Assembly: GCA_030824255.1 (NCBI GenBank)
Contig: JAVBYB010000540.1
Span: forward strand, 1 to 9,232
DNA from: a bacterium
GTDB lineage: Bacteria; Pseudomonadota; Alphaproteobacteria; Caulobacterales; Hyphomonadaceae
DNA: 9,232 nt
Direction: 5' to 3'
Positions 1 through 5,789 of this stretch are shown here, one piece after another. Position 1 is the first letter of the stretch; every line of letters starts with the position of its first letter. The translations under genes and the position numbers were made by a program. The notes beneath the pieces were generated by a model. It searched no databases and was not told the origin of the DNA. It worked only from the letters and a program-made list of their open reading frames with translations.

Positions 1-458
1 CGCAGGAAATCCAGCGCCTGATCGGCCGCGCGCTGCGTTCCGTTACAGACATGAAAGCCCTGGGTGAGAACACCATCACGCTCGATTGTGACGTGCTGCA
101 GGCAGACGGCGGCACCCGCACGGCGGCGATCACGGGCGGCTATGTCGCCCTCGCACTTGCCTGCAAATACCTGGTTGACGAAGGCGTCATCAAGACGAAC
201 CCGCTGTCCGCGCAAGTCGCGGCGGTGTCATGCGGCATCTACAAGGATGTGCCCGTCCTCGACCTCGACTATCCGGAAGATTCCGACGCACAGGTCGATG
301 CAAACTTTGTCATGGCCTCGGGCGGCAAGCTGATCGAGATCCAGGGCACGGGCGAACAGCGCGCGTTCAGCCGCGACGAGTTCAATTCGCTGATCGACCT
401 TGCCGTTCTTGGCACCGACGAACTGTTCGCCGCCCAGCGGATCGCGCTCGGCCTCTAG
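1..458 (+). CDS. rph: RNase PH, C-terminal part (partial at 5' edge)
   Basis: RNase PH is a phosphate-dependent 3'-5' exoribonuclease that trims tRNA 3' ends and other structured RNAs; it works as a cytoplasmic hexamer. The frame is open from base 3 and ends at TAG 456-458, leaving about 151 residues of a protein normally near 240. The family block [20 protein letters not shown] is visible, including the GTR triplet (bases 111-119) that binds phosphate in this family. The usual C-terminal segment containing EIQGTGE is intact, so the visible end looks complete. The true start lies outside the window; the ATG at 51 is internal. A beta-lactamase gene follows after only 11 bp, suggesting shared transcription. 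Identification is by family-wide conserved blocks and is secure. Confidence 0.96.
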   Translation, partial: QEIQRLIGRALRSVTDMKALGENTITLDCDVLQADGGTRTAAITGGYVALALACKYLVDEGVIKTNPLSAQVAAVSCGIYKDVPVLDLDYPEDSDAQVDANFVMASGGKLIEIQGTGEQRAFSRDEFNSLIDLAVLGTDELFAAQRIALGL

Positions 459-461
459 GAG
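457..461 (+). promoter_or_regulatory. Ribosome binding site of the beta-lactamase
   Basis: AGGAG overlaps the rph stop codon and sits 8 nt before ATG 470. It supports 470 as the true start rather than the much longer in-frame opening that runs back to 230 inside rph. Confidence 0.75.
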
Positions 462-469
462 TTCGCAGG

Positions 470-1396
470 ATGCTGACGCGGCGGAGTGTCGTTGCGGGCG
501 GCGGACTGCTGCTGGCGGGATGCGCGGGGGCAGGGTTTGCGCAAGCGCCCCTGCCGCCTGTCGCGCCACAGCCTGTCCAGCCACAGCGCGAGTTCGATTA
601 CATCCAACGGTTCCGGTCAGTCGCCGATCACATCGGCGGACGCCTGGGCGTGTGCGCCATCGACACCGGCAGCGGCCGGCGCATTGGCTATCGCATGGGC
701 CAGCGCTTCGCGATGGCCTCGACGTTCAAATGGCTGCTGGCGGCAGGTATTCTGAGACGTGTGAAGAGTGGAATGCTGCTCGATGATCACATGCTTTTCC
801 GGCGCGGGGACCTGATTGCGCACTCGCCGGTATGCGAGACGAAGATAGATCCGGAAACAGGCTTGGGTCGGATGACGCTGGCGGAGCTGTGCGAGGCGAC
901 CGTCACCGTCAGCGACAACTGCGCGGCGAATTTGCTGCTCGTGCCCATGATGGGCCCGGAAGGTCTGACGCGCTTCTTCCGGGAAGCTGGCGATGGCGTG
1001 ACGCGGCTGGATCGTACAGAGCCCGCGCTCAACGAGAATGCGCCGGGTGACGAGCGCGATACCACTACGCCCGAGGCGATGGCCCAGACGCTGGCGCGAC
1101 TGCTGACAACGGATGAAGTGCTGAACGCGGCTTTACGCGACATGCTGATCGGATGGATGCGGGCCTCGAACACAGGGCTTGATCGCCTGCGCGCCGGTCT
1201 GCCAGCGGGCTGGAACGCAGGCGACAAGACCGGTACTGGCGGCAATGGCTCGCACAATGATGTGGCGATTGCCTTTCCGCCGGGCCGCGCGCCCATCGTG
1301 ATCGCCAGCTACATCAGCGAGAGCACGGTCCCGATCGGGGTGAAGGCGACAGCTCACGCGGAAGTTGCGCGTATCGTGGTGAAGGAATTCGGCTGA
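470..1396 (+). CDS. Class A serine beta-lactamase with lipoprotein-type leader
   Basis: This predicted 308-residue enzyme would hydrolyse the beta-lactam ring of penicillin/cephalosporin-type antibiotics through an acyl-serine intermediate outside the inner membrane. All class A motifs are present in order: STFK (84-87, nucleophile S84), SDN (148-150), the omega-loop EPALN (184-188, with the general-base Glu184) and KTGTG (253-257). The leader has a twin-arginine-like RRSVVAG start (residues 4-10), a short hydrophobic stretch and a lipobox LAGC ending at Cys18. A Pro/Gln-rich tether follows (about 27-40). This suggests a lipid-anchored, possibly Tat-exported enzyme. The residue before the catalytic Ser is Ala, so the Cys69-Cys238 disulfide of class A carbapenemases is absent. 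An AGGAG site supports the start, and the stop overlaps the next start by 1 bp. The class is secure; the subfamily and substrate spectrum cannot be read from sequence alone. Confidence 0.94.
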   Translation: MLTRRSVVAGGGLLLAGCAGAGFAQAPLPPVAPQPVQPQREFDYIQRFRSVADHIGGRLGVCAIDTGSGRRIGYRMGQRFAMASTFKWLLAAGILRRVKSGMLLDDHMLFRRGDLIAHSPVCETKIDPETGLGRMTLAELCEATVTVSDNCAANLLLVPMMGPEGLTRFFREAGDGVTRLDRTEPALNENAPGDERDTTTPEAMAQTLARLLTTDEVLNAALRDMLIGWMRASNTGLDRLRAGLPAGWNAGDKTGTGGNGSHNDVAIAFPPGRAPIVIASYISESTVPIGVKATAHAEVARIVVKEFG

Positions 1397-2016
1397 TGGC
1401 GACGAAGAAGCGAACGGTCGACATCAAGTCGAAGAAGACGGTCTTCAAGGGCCGCTACAAGATCGATGAATATGTCTTCGACTATGACCGCGTCGCAGGC
1501 AGGGGAAAGCTTGCGGACGTGAAGCGTCTGGTGTTCGAGCGCGGCGACAGCTGTGCAGCGCTGATCCACGATGTCGAGCGCGACGTGATCGTGCTGGCCG
1601 AACAATTCCGCATCGCCACGTTCGACAAGGGGCCTGGTTATATCGTCGAGGCGATGGCTGGCTCGGTCGAGGAAGACGAGGAACCGGAAGACTGTATCAG
1701 GCGCGAGATGATGGAGGAGGTCGGCTATCAGGCCGGCAATCTCACGCTGGTCTCACAGGGCTATGTCTCGCCGGGGTCCAGCTCGGAGCGGATCTTCCTG
1801 TATTACGCGCCGGTCGTGACGGCCGACCTGGTGAACCCCAAGGCTTCCGGGCTGGCGGCTGAAAAGGAAGACATCAAGCGGGTGGAGTTTAGCCGCGCGG
1901 ATTTCCTGGACCGCGTCGACGCGGCGTTTTTCGATGACGCCAAGGTCATGACGCTCGGCTTCTGGCTCAAGGCCCAGCCGAAGCAGGGGAAACCGGACAA
2001 ACGTCGCAAAATGTAA
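1396..2016 (+). CDS. Nudix hydrolase, ADP-ribose pyrophosphatase/NudK-like
   Basis: A 206-residue cytoplasmic Nudix enzyme that should cleave a nucleoside diphosphate linked to another moiety, such as ADP-ribose or a nucleotide sugar. The Nudix box fits the G-x5-E-x7-REUxEExGU signature exactly at residues 89-111: G89, then REMMEE (103-108), then VGY. The preceding EQFR (69-72), the EAMAG lead-in and the SPGSSSER segment (about 125-132) are typical of the YffH/AdpP group, as is the length. The ATG overlaps the beta-lactamase TGA (TGATG), implying translational coupling, so it is probably the last gene of an rph-bla-nudix transcript. The Lys/Arg-rich ends (MATKKRT and KPDKRRKM) are unremarkable. 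The exact substrate cannot be assigned, so no symbol is given. Confidence 0.92.
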   Translation: MATKKRTVDIKSKKTVFKGRYKIDEYVFDYDRVAGRGKLADVKRLVFERGDSCAALIHDVERDVIVLAEQFRIATFDKGPGYIVEAMAGSVEEDEEPEDCIRREMMEEVGYQAGNLTLVSQGYVSPGSSSERIFLYYAPVVTADLVNPKASGLAAEKEDIKRVEFSRADFLDRVDAAFFDDAKVMTLGFWLKAQPKQGKPDKRRKM

Positions 2017-2104
2017 CGGCGGTTACTATCACCTTGAATTTGTGATAAAAAAGAGACGATTTTGCACCGCTGAGAGTGAAAGTGCGAAGCGTTCGCTCCA
2101 TTTC

Positions 2105-2121
2105 TTGCGAGCAATTCGCAA
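2105..2121. promoter_or_regulatory. Perfect 6-5-6 palindrome, candidate iron-regulator (Fur-like) operator
   Basis: TTGCGA and TCGCAA are exact inverted repeats around GCAAT. The site is centred about 54 bp before the receptor ATG, where an iron repressor site would be expected. The dyad broadly resembles Fur-type operators with GCGA/TCGC-like flanks, but it is not a canonical GATAATGATAATCATTATC box. The palindrome is read directly; the Fur assignment is inferred from the iron-uptake genes downstream. Confidence 0.45.
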
Positions 2122-2155
2122 CCCTGATAGCCCCGAAATCCAGTGTTCGAGCAGC

Positions 2156-2160
2156 AGGGG
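2156..2160 (+). promoter_or_regulatory. Ribosome binding site choosing the receptor start
   Basis: AGGGG is 6 nt before ATG 2167. An in-frame GTG at 2143 would add eight residues ahead of the signal peptide and has no such site, so ATG 2167 is preferred. Confidence 0.65.
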
Positions 2161-2166
2161 ACGATC

Positions 2167-4395
2167 ATGGCGATTACACGCGTGCAGGGCCGGGCGAGCC
2201 TCCGGGGCGGGCTGATTGCCTCGGCCACGGCAACGGCCGTGGCGCTCGGCGCCGGCGCGGCGCACGCGCAAACGACCAACCCGTCCGATCCGCCGTCCGA
2301 TAGCCAGGATACGGTCGTCATCGACGGATATGGCGTGCCGACCCTGTCCTCGCCAAAGCTTACGCAGCCGGTGCTCGATACGCCGCAGACGGTCGCGATC
2401 ATGTCGGACACGCTGCTGGACGAGCAGGGCCGCCGCACGCTGCGGGACTCGCTGCGCAACATCACGGGCGTGTCGATCCAGGCGGGCGAGGGCAATCCTC
2501 CCGGCGGCGACAGCATGAAGATCCGCGGCTTCTCGGCGCGCGACGACATCTTCGTCGACGGCCTGCCCGACAACGGCAACTATTTCCGCGATCCCTTCAA
2601 TGCCGAGCGCATCGAAGTCTCGAAGGGTCCGGCGTCCGCGTTTGCTGGGCGGGGCAATGTGGGCGGAACGATCAACATCGTCAGCCGTCAGCCGCAGATG
2701 GACGATTTCGCGGAGATCGAACTCGCCGCTGGCACCGACGACCTTTATCGCGGCACGCTGGACTACAACACCGTGCTGTCCGAAGACGCCGGCATCGCCT
2801 TCCGCCTCAACGCGATGGCGCACGATGCGAACGAGCCGGGCCGCGACGTCGTGAAGAACTCGCGTGTCGCCTTCGCACCGCAGATCGCCTTCGGGCTCGA
2901 CGGCGCGACGCGCGTGACGCTCAGCTATTTCCAGATGAACCAGGACGACGTGCCTGACTATGGCGTGCCCAATGCGCGCAACACGACGCTGGCCGGTTCA
3001 GGGCTCGAGGGGCGCGCGGCGCCGGTCGATACCAGCAATTTCTACGGCTATGCGAACGACTATCGCGAGCTTGAAGCCAGGATGGTCACGGCCCGGATGA
3101 CGCATGAACTGTCCGACGCAGCCAGCCTGCGCGTGCAGGGCCGCTATGCCCGCGTGCACAATGACACGATCGTCTCGGCCCCCCGCTTTGTCGGCGCGGT
3201 GACAACGCTGAACGACACGACGCAGGCCGTGGGCAACCGCAAGCCGCGTGACCAGGTCGAGGAATTGCTGGTCGGGCAGGCGGACCTGACGCTTGCCTTC
3301 GACACGGGCGGTCTCGCGCATACGCTGGTGACGGGCGTGGAAATCTCCGACGAGCGGACGGAGAACCGCCGCCGCCTCGATGCGAACGGCCCGGCCATGA
3401 ACCTGTTCAATCCCGTGCTGCAGACCGCGCCGGCGCTGCCCTACAATGGCACGCGCGCCCTCGTGGAGACCGATGTGGCGTCCGCCTATGTGTTCGATTC
3501 GATCGAGCTCGGGCCGCAATGGATCATCAATGGCGGCGTGCGTTATGACGCCGTGGAGACGCGCGTGCGCGGGATCGTCGATCCCGGCTCCACGGTCGCG
3601 GGCTTTGCAACCGACCTGTCCGCAGACGATGGCGAGTTGAGCGGCAGTGCCTCGCTGGTCTTCAAGCCGATCGAGTCGGCCAGCATTTATGTGGCCTGGG
3701 GCTCGGGCTTCGAGACCTCCGGCCGGGCCGACATCGTGCAGGTGGCGGGCGGCAACAATGCGCCGCCGGTGACGGCGGCGAACTTCAACGTCGACCCCGA
3801 GAAGAGCCAGAGCGTCGAGATCGGCGCGAAATGGGATGTGTTTGAAAGTCTCCAGCTGGCTGCCGCGCTGTTCCGCATCGACAAGACGAATGCGCGGACG
3901 CCGGGCGTCAATCCGGGCGATCCGCCGGTCGTGCTCGACGGCGAGCAGCGCGTGGACGGCTTCGAGGTCTCCGCTGTCGGCACTGTGCTGCCGGGCTGGA
4001 ATGTGATCGCCAGCTATTCGTATCTCGATGGCGAAGTCACCAAGTCCAACAACGCCTTCGAGCTCGGCCAGCGCCTCGACAACCTGCCGGAGCATTCGGC
4101 GAGCCTGTGGACGTCCTGGCGCATCAACAGTGACTGGATGGTGGGCGGTGGCGTGCAGCATGTGGGCGAGCGCATCAGCGATGTCCGCACGGGACCCACG
4201 GCAAACATTCAAATCGTGGCGCCGGAGTACACGACACTCGATGCAGCGGTGGAGTGGGAGATGACGGATACGGTGCAGTTGCGCCTCAACCTGCAGAACC
4301 TGACGGACGAGACCTACTTCCAGTCCTTCTCCAGCGGGCAGAGCATTCCGGCGGCGTCGCGTTCGGCCATTCTCTCGCTCGATCTCACCTATTGA
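2167..4395 (+). CDS. TonB-dependent siderophore receptor, Fiu-like
   Basis: A 742-residue outer-membrane receptor predicted to import ferric siderophores using energy from TonB/ExbBD. A Sec signal peptide ends at AAHA-Q (residues 31-35). DTVVIDGYG (48-56) could be the TonB box. The plug domain (about 65-175) carries DTPQTVA, TLRDSLRNITGVS, IRGF (119-122), a DG pair (131-132) and VSKGPASAFAGRG followed by GGTIN, all hallmarks of the siderophore receptor family close to Fiu/FhuE. The remainder is the 22-strand barrel, including DPEKSQSVEIGAKWD and the C-terminal NLTDETYF segment. The protein ends in Tyr (LDLTY), where many outer-membrane barrels end in Phe. piuC begins 46 bp downstream, which supports a catecholate-type substrate. 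The substrate itself is not proven by sequence. Confidence 0.94.
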   Translation: MAITRVQGRASLRGGLIASATATAVALGAGAAHAQTTNPSDPPSDSQDTVVIDGYGVPTLSSPKLTQPVLDTPQTVAIMSDTLLDEQGRRTLRDSLRNITGVSIQAGEGNPPGGDSMKIRGFSARDDIFVDGLPDNGNYFRDPFNAERIEVSKGPASAFAGRGNVGGTINIVSRQPQMDDFAEIELAAGTDDLYRGTLDYNTVLSEDAGIAFRLNAMAHDANEPGRDVVKNSRVAFAPQIAFGLDGATRVTLSYFQMNQDDVPDYGVPNARNTTLAGSGLEGRAAPVDTSNFYGYANDYRELEARMVTARMTHELSDAASLRVQGRYARVHNDTIVSAPRFVGAVTTLNDTTQAVGNRKPRDQVEELLVGQADLTLAFDTGGLAHTLVTGVEISDERTENRRRLDANGPAMNLFNPVLQTAPALPYNGTRALVETDVASAYVFDSIELGPQWIINGGVRYDAVETRVRGIVDPGSTVAGFATDLSADDGELSGSASLVFKPIESASIYVAWGSGFETSGRADIVQVAGGNNAPPVTAANFNVDPEKSQSVEIGAKWDVFESLQLAAALFRIDKTNARTPGVNPGDPPVVLDGEQRVDGFEVSAVGTVLPGWNVIASYSYLDGEVTKSNNAFELGQRLDNLPEHSASLWTSWRINSDWMVGGGVQHVGERISDVRTGPTANIQIVAPEYTTLDAAVEWEMTDTVQLRLNLQNLTDETYFQSFSSGQSIPAASRSAILSLDLTY

Positions 4396-4441
4396 GGCGG
4401 CTGGCGGGCGCAACTAGGCTCGCCGGCATGGGCAGGACAAC

Positions 4442-5122
4442 ATGATCCTCGAGATCAACGGCGTGCTGGATGCGGCCAGTGTCGCGCGCGTGCGCGGGCT
4501 GATCGATCGTGGGGCTTGGGCCGATGGCCGCGCGACGGCGGGCTATCAGTCGGCGCTGGCGAAGGACAATGCGCAATTGCCCGAGGACAGTCCCGAGGGG
4601 CGCGAGGCGGCGCAGATCGTGCTCGATGCGCTGGGCCGGAGCCTTCTGTTCCAGACGGCGGCGCTGCCGGCCGAGATCTTTCCGCCCCTGTTCAACCGCT
4701 ATGCCGGCGGGCAGGGCTTTGGCGTGCACGTGGACAATGCCTTCCGGCAAACGCGGGATGGCCGGCGCATCCGGACGGACCTTTCAGCGACGCTTTTTCT
4801 AGAGCCGCCCGAGAGCTATGACGGCGGCGAGCTGGTGATCGAGGAAGGCTCGACATCGCAGGCCGTGAAGCTCGCGGCGGGCGACATGGTGCTTTATCCG
4901 GCGACCACGCTGCACGAGGTGCGGCCTGTGACGCGCGGTGTGCGGGTGGCGTGTTTCTTCTGGGTGCAGTCGCTGGTGCCCGAGCAGCACAAGCGGTCGA
5001 TCCTGTTCGACATGGACCTCGCCATGCAGAAACTGCGCGGCGAGATCGGGGATGGGCACCCGTCTCTGGTGGCGCTGACCGGCGCTTACCACAACCTGCT
5101 GCGGCTGTGGGCGGCAGGCTGA
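4442..5122 (+). CDS. piuC: Fe(II)/2-oxoglutarate dioxygenase PiuC/YbiX
   Basis: A 226-residue PKHD-type hydroxylase, the standard partner of Fiu/PiuA-type receptors. It is thought to act on siderophore-related compounds in the cell, but its true substrate is unsettled. The metal ligands are visible as H96-x-D98 in FGVHVDNAFR and H158 in TTLHEV; R168 in TRGVR is the expected 2-oxoglutarate contact. Family blocks RTDLSATLFL (111-120), YDGGELVIE (126-134) and AGDMVLYP (146-153) are intact, and the length is typical. ATG 4442 has AGGA at 4434-4437, with a short 4-nt spacing. A six-codon reading frame beginning at ATG 4428 ends in a TGA that overlaps this start. Cotranscription with the receptor is very likely, so it should share its iron control. 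The next gene is convergent. Confidence 0.95.
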   Translation: MILEINGVLDAASVARVRGLIDRGAWADGRATAGYQSALAKDNAQLPEDSPEGREAAQIVLDALGRSLLFQTAALPAEIFPPLFNRYAGGQGFGVHVDNAFRQTRDGRRIRTDLSATLFLEPPESYDGGELVIEEGSTSQAVKLAAGDMVLYPATTLHEVRPVTRGVRVACFFWVQSLVPEQHKRSILFDMDLAMQKLRGEIGDGHPSLVALTGAYHNLLRLWAAG

Positions 5123-5131
5123 AGCAGAAAG

Positions 5132-5199
5132 TTCCGGCGGGCTTCGGACCTCGCAAGGCCGCGAAGCCCGCCGGGAAGGCGAATGGCGGGAGCCCGCCA
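5132..5199. terminator. Two hairpins between convergent genes, probable bidirectional terminator
   Basis: The first hairpin has a perfect 13-bp stem: CCGGCGGGCTTCG (5134-5146) with CGAAGCCCGCCGG (5162-5174). Its 15-nt loop can form an inner CCT/AGG pairing. The second has TGGCGGG (5184-5190) and CCCGCCA (5193-5199) around AG. They fill the 84-bp gap between the ends of piuC (+) and the UrcA gene (-). Neither has a strong T-run: leaving the first stem on the - strand gives AACTTTC, while the + side is GGAAGG. Termination is inferred from position and stem strength. Confidence 0.6.
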
Positions 5200-5206
5200 G
5201 GGCCGA

Positions 5207-5611
5207 TCAGCGTGACGCGAGCGTCGTGTTGACCGGGAGAGACTGTTCTGCGTGGAGAGCGGCGACCATCGGCTGGTTCGCGCCTTTGACAGCCGAGGCG
5301 ACAGCATCGCGGACGCAAAGTTCGAACATGGCCGGTTCGCGCGGCATCAGGGGGCTGCGCACGGGCTCGACGCCACAGGCGCGCTGGGCGGCGATGTCGA
5401 GACGCTTCAGGAAGGCGCGGGCGCCGTCAGCGGAGGAGAGGTCGAGATCGGCGATGCTGATCGTTTCGACGGCGGGCTGTTGCGCGGGTTGGGCGTGAGC
5501 CGTGCTGGCGGCTGCGGCCCAGATGACTGCGCCGATCGAGAGCGCGACGGAGAGAAGGTCGGCGCCGTTGGAGGACGTGGAGGTGTTCGGGGAAGAGGCG
5601 TTCGTATCCAT
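5207..5611 (-). CDS. UrcA family secreted protein
   Basis: A small 134-residue exported protein of the UrcA family, which is common in Caulobacterales and sphingomonads and has no established function. The mature region shows the family pattern: DLDLSSADGARAFLKRLDIAAQRACG (about 55-80, split here as DLDLSSADGARA then FLKRLDIAAQRACG), a second Cys at 99 in FELCVRDAV, and a QPMVAALH end (113-120). Cys79 and Cys99 may form a disulfide. A hydrophobic segment (19-38) ends in AHA-Q, a good signal peptidase site. The stretch before it contains no Lys or Arg, which is odd for a Sec signal. AAGGA lies 8 nt before the ATG and supports this start. The AraC-type regulator gene lies upstream on the same strand, 172 bp away, and may control it. 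Confidence 0.85.
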   Translation of the reverse strand: MDTNASSPNTSTSSNGADLLSVALSIGAVIWAAAASTAHAQPAQQPAVETISIADLDLSSADGARAFLKRLDIAAQRACGVEPVRSPLMPREPAMFELCVRDAVASAVKGANQPMVAALHAEQSLPVNTTLASR

Positions 5612-5619
5612 GTGGTTTT

Positions 5620-5624
5620 TCCTT
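5620..5624 (-). promoter_or_regulatory. Ribosome binding site of the UrcA family gene
   Basis: AAGGA on the - strand with 8-nt spacing to the ATG at 5611. It fixes the start despite the atypical N-terminus of the signal peptide. Confidence 0.7.
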
Positions 5625-5669
5625 CTTTGGATGAACCAAGGATGGGCATGATCGCGAACGCCCGCTCGC

Positions 5670-5684
5670 CGTTTCCGGGAAACG
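5670..5684. promoter_or_regulatory. Perfect 7-1-7 palindrome upstream of the UrcA gene
   Basis: CGTTTCC-G-GGAAACG is an exact dyad ending 59 bp before the UrcA family start codon, in the 172-bp gap below the AraC-type gene. Its position fits an operator or promoter element. No recognisable -35/-10 pair accompanies it, and the binding protein is unknown. Confidence 0.4.
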
Positions 5685-5737
5685 CAGCGTCTTCCAAGAA
5701 TTCGACAAGACTTTTCAGGAAATGAGGAGCCGCCGGC

Positions 5738-5789
5738 CCGCCGATTTCACGTGTCTGATTTCACGGCGGTTTTCAGAAATCGATCAGAC
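5738..5789 (-). repeat. Overlapping direct and inverted repeats at the 3' end of the AraC-type gene
   Basis: GATTTCACG occurs twice (5743-5751 and 5757-5765). CCGCCG (5738-5743) is inverted as CGGCGG (5764-5769). GTCTGAT (5753-5759) is inverted as ATCAGAC (5783-5789), with GATTTC/GAAATC (5757-5762 and 5776-5781) nested inside. The structures overlap the AraC stop codon. They could form alternative stems acting as a terminator or attenuator before the UrcA gene, but there is no T-run to support this. Confidence 0.35.

Larger units (their letters stand above)
2017..2166 (+). promoter_or_regulatory. Upstream region of the TonB receptor, likely promoter
   Basis: This 150-bp gap is clearly more AT-rich at its left end than the surrounding coding DNA. 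It holds an inverted repeat, TATCAC (2027-2032) and GTGATA (2042-2047), and an extended -10-like TGTGATAAA at 2041-2049. A short inverted repeat GCGAA/TTCGC lies at 2084-2096, and a perfect palindrome at 2105-2121 is listed separately. No good -35 hexamer is visible and no T-run follows the first inverted repeat, so a promoter is more likely than an intrinsic terminator for the Nudix gene. The promoter position is a weak inference. Confidence 0.4.

Noticed and set aside
230..469. N-terminal extension of the beta-lactamase back into rph
   Set aside because: The extension overlaps conserved rph coding sequence, while ATG 470 has a good ribosome site followed directly by an export leader.
2143..2166. 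GTG start for the TonB receptor
   Set aside because: ATG 2167 has AGGGG at proper spacing and places the signal peptide correctly.
2998..4413. 471-codon open frame antisense to the TonB receptor
   Set aside because: It is a high-GC shadow of the receptor: low-complexity Arg/His/Ala-rich translation with no family motif.
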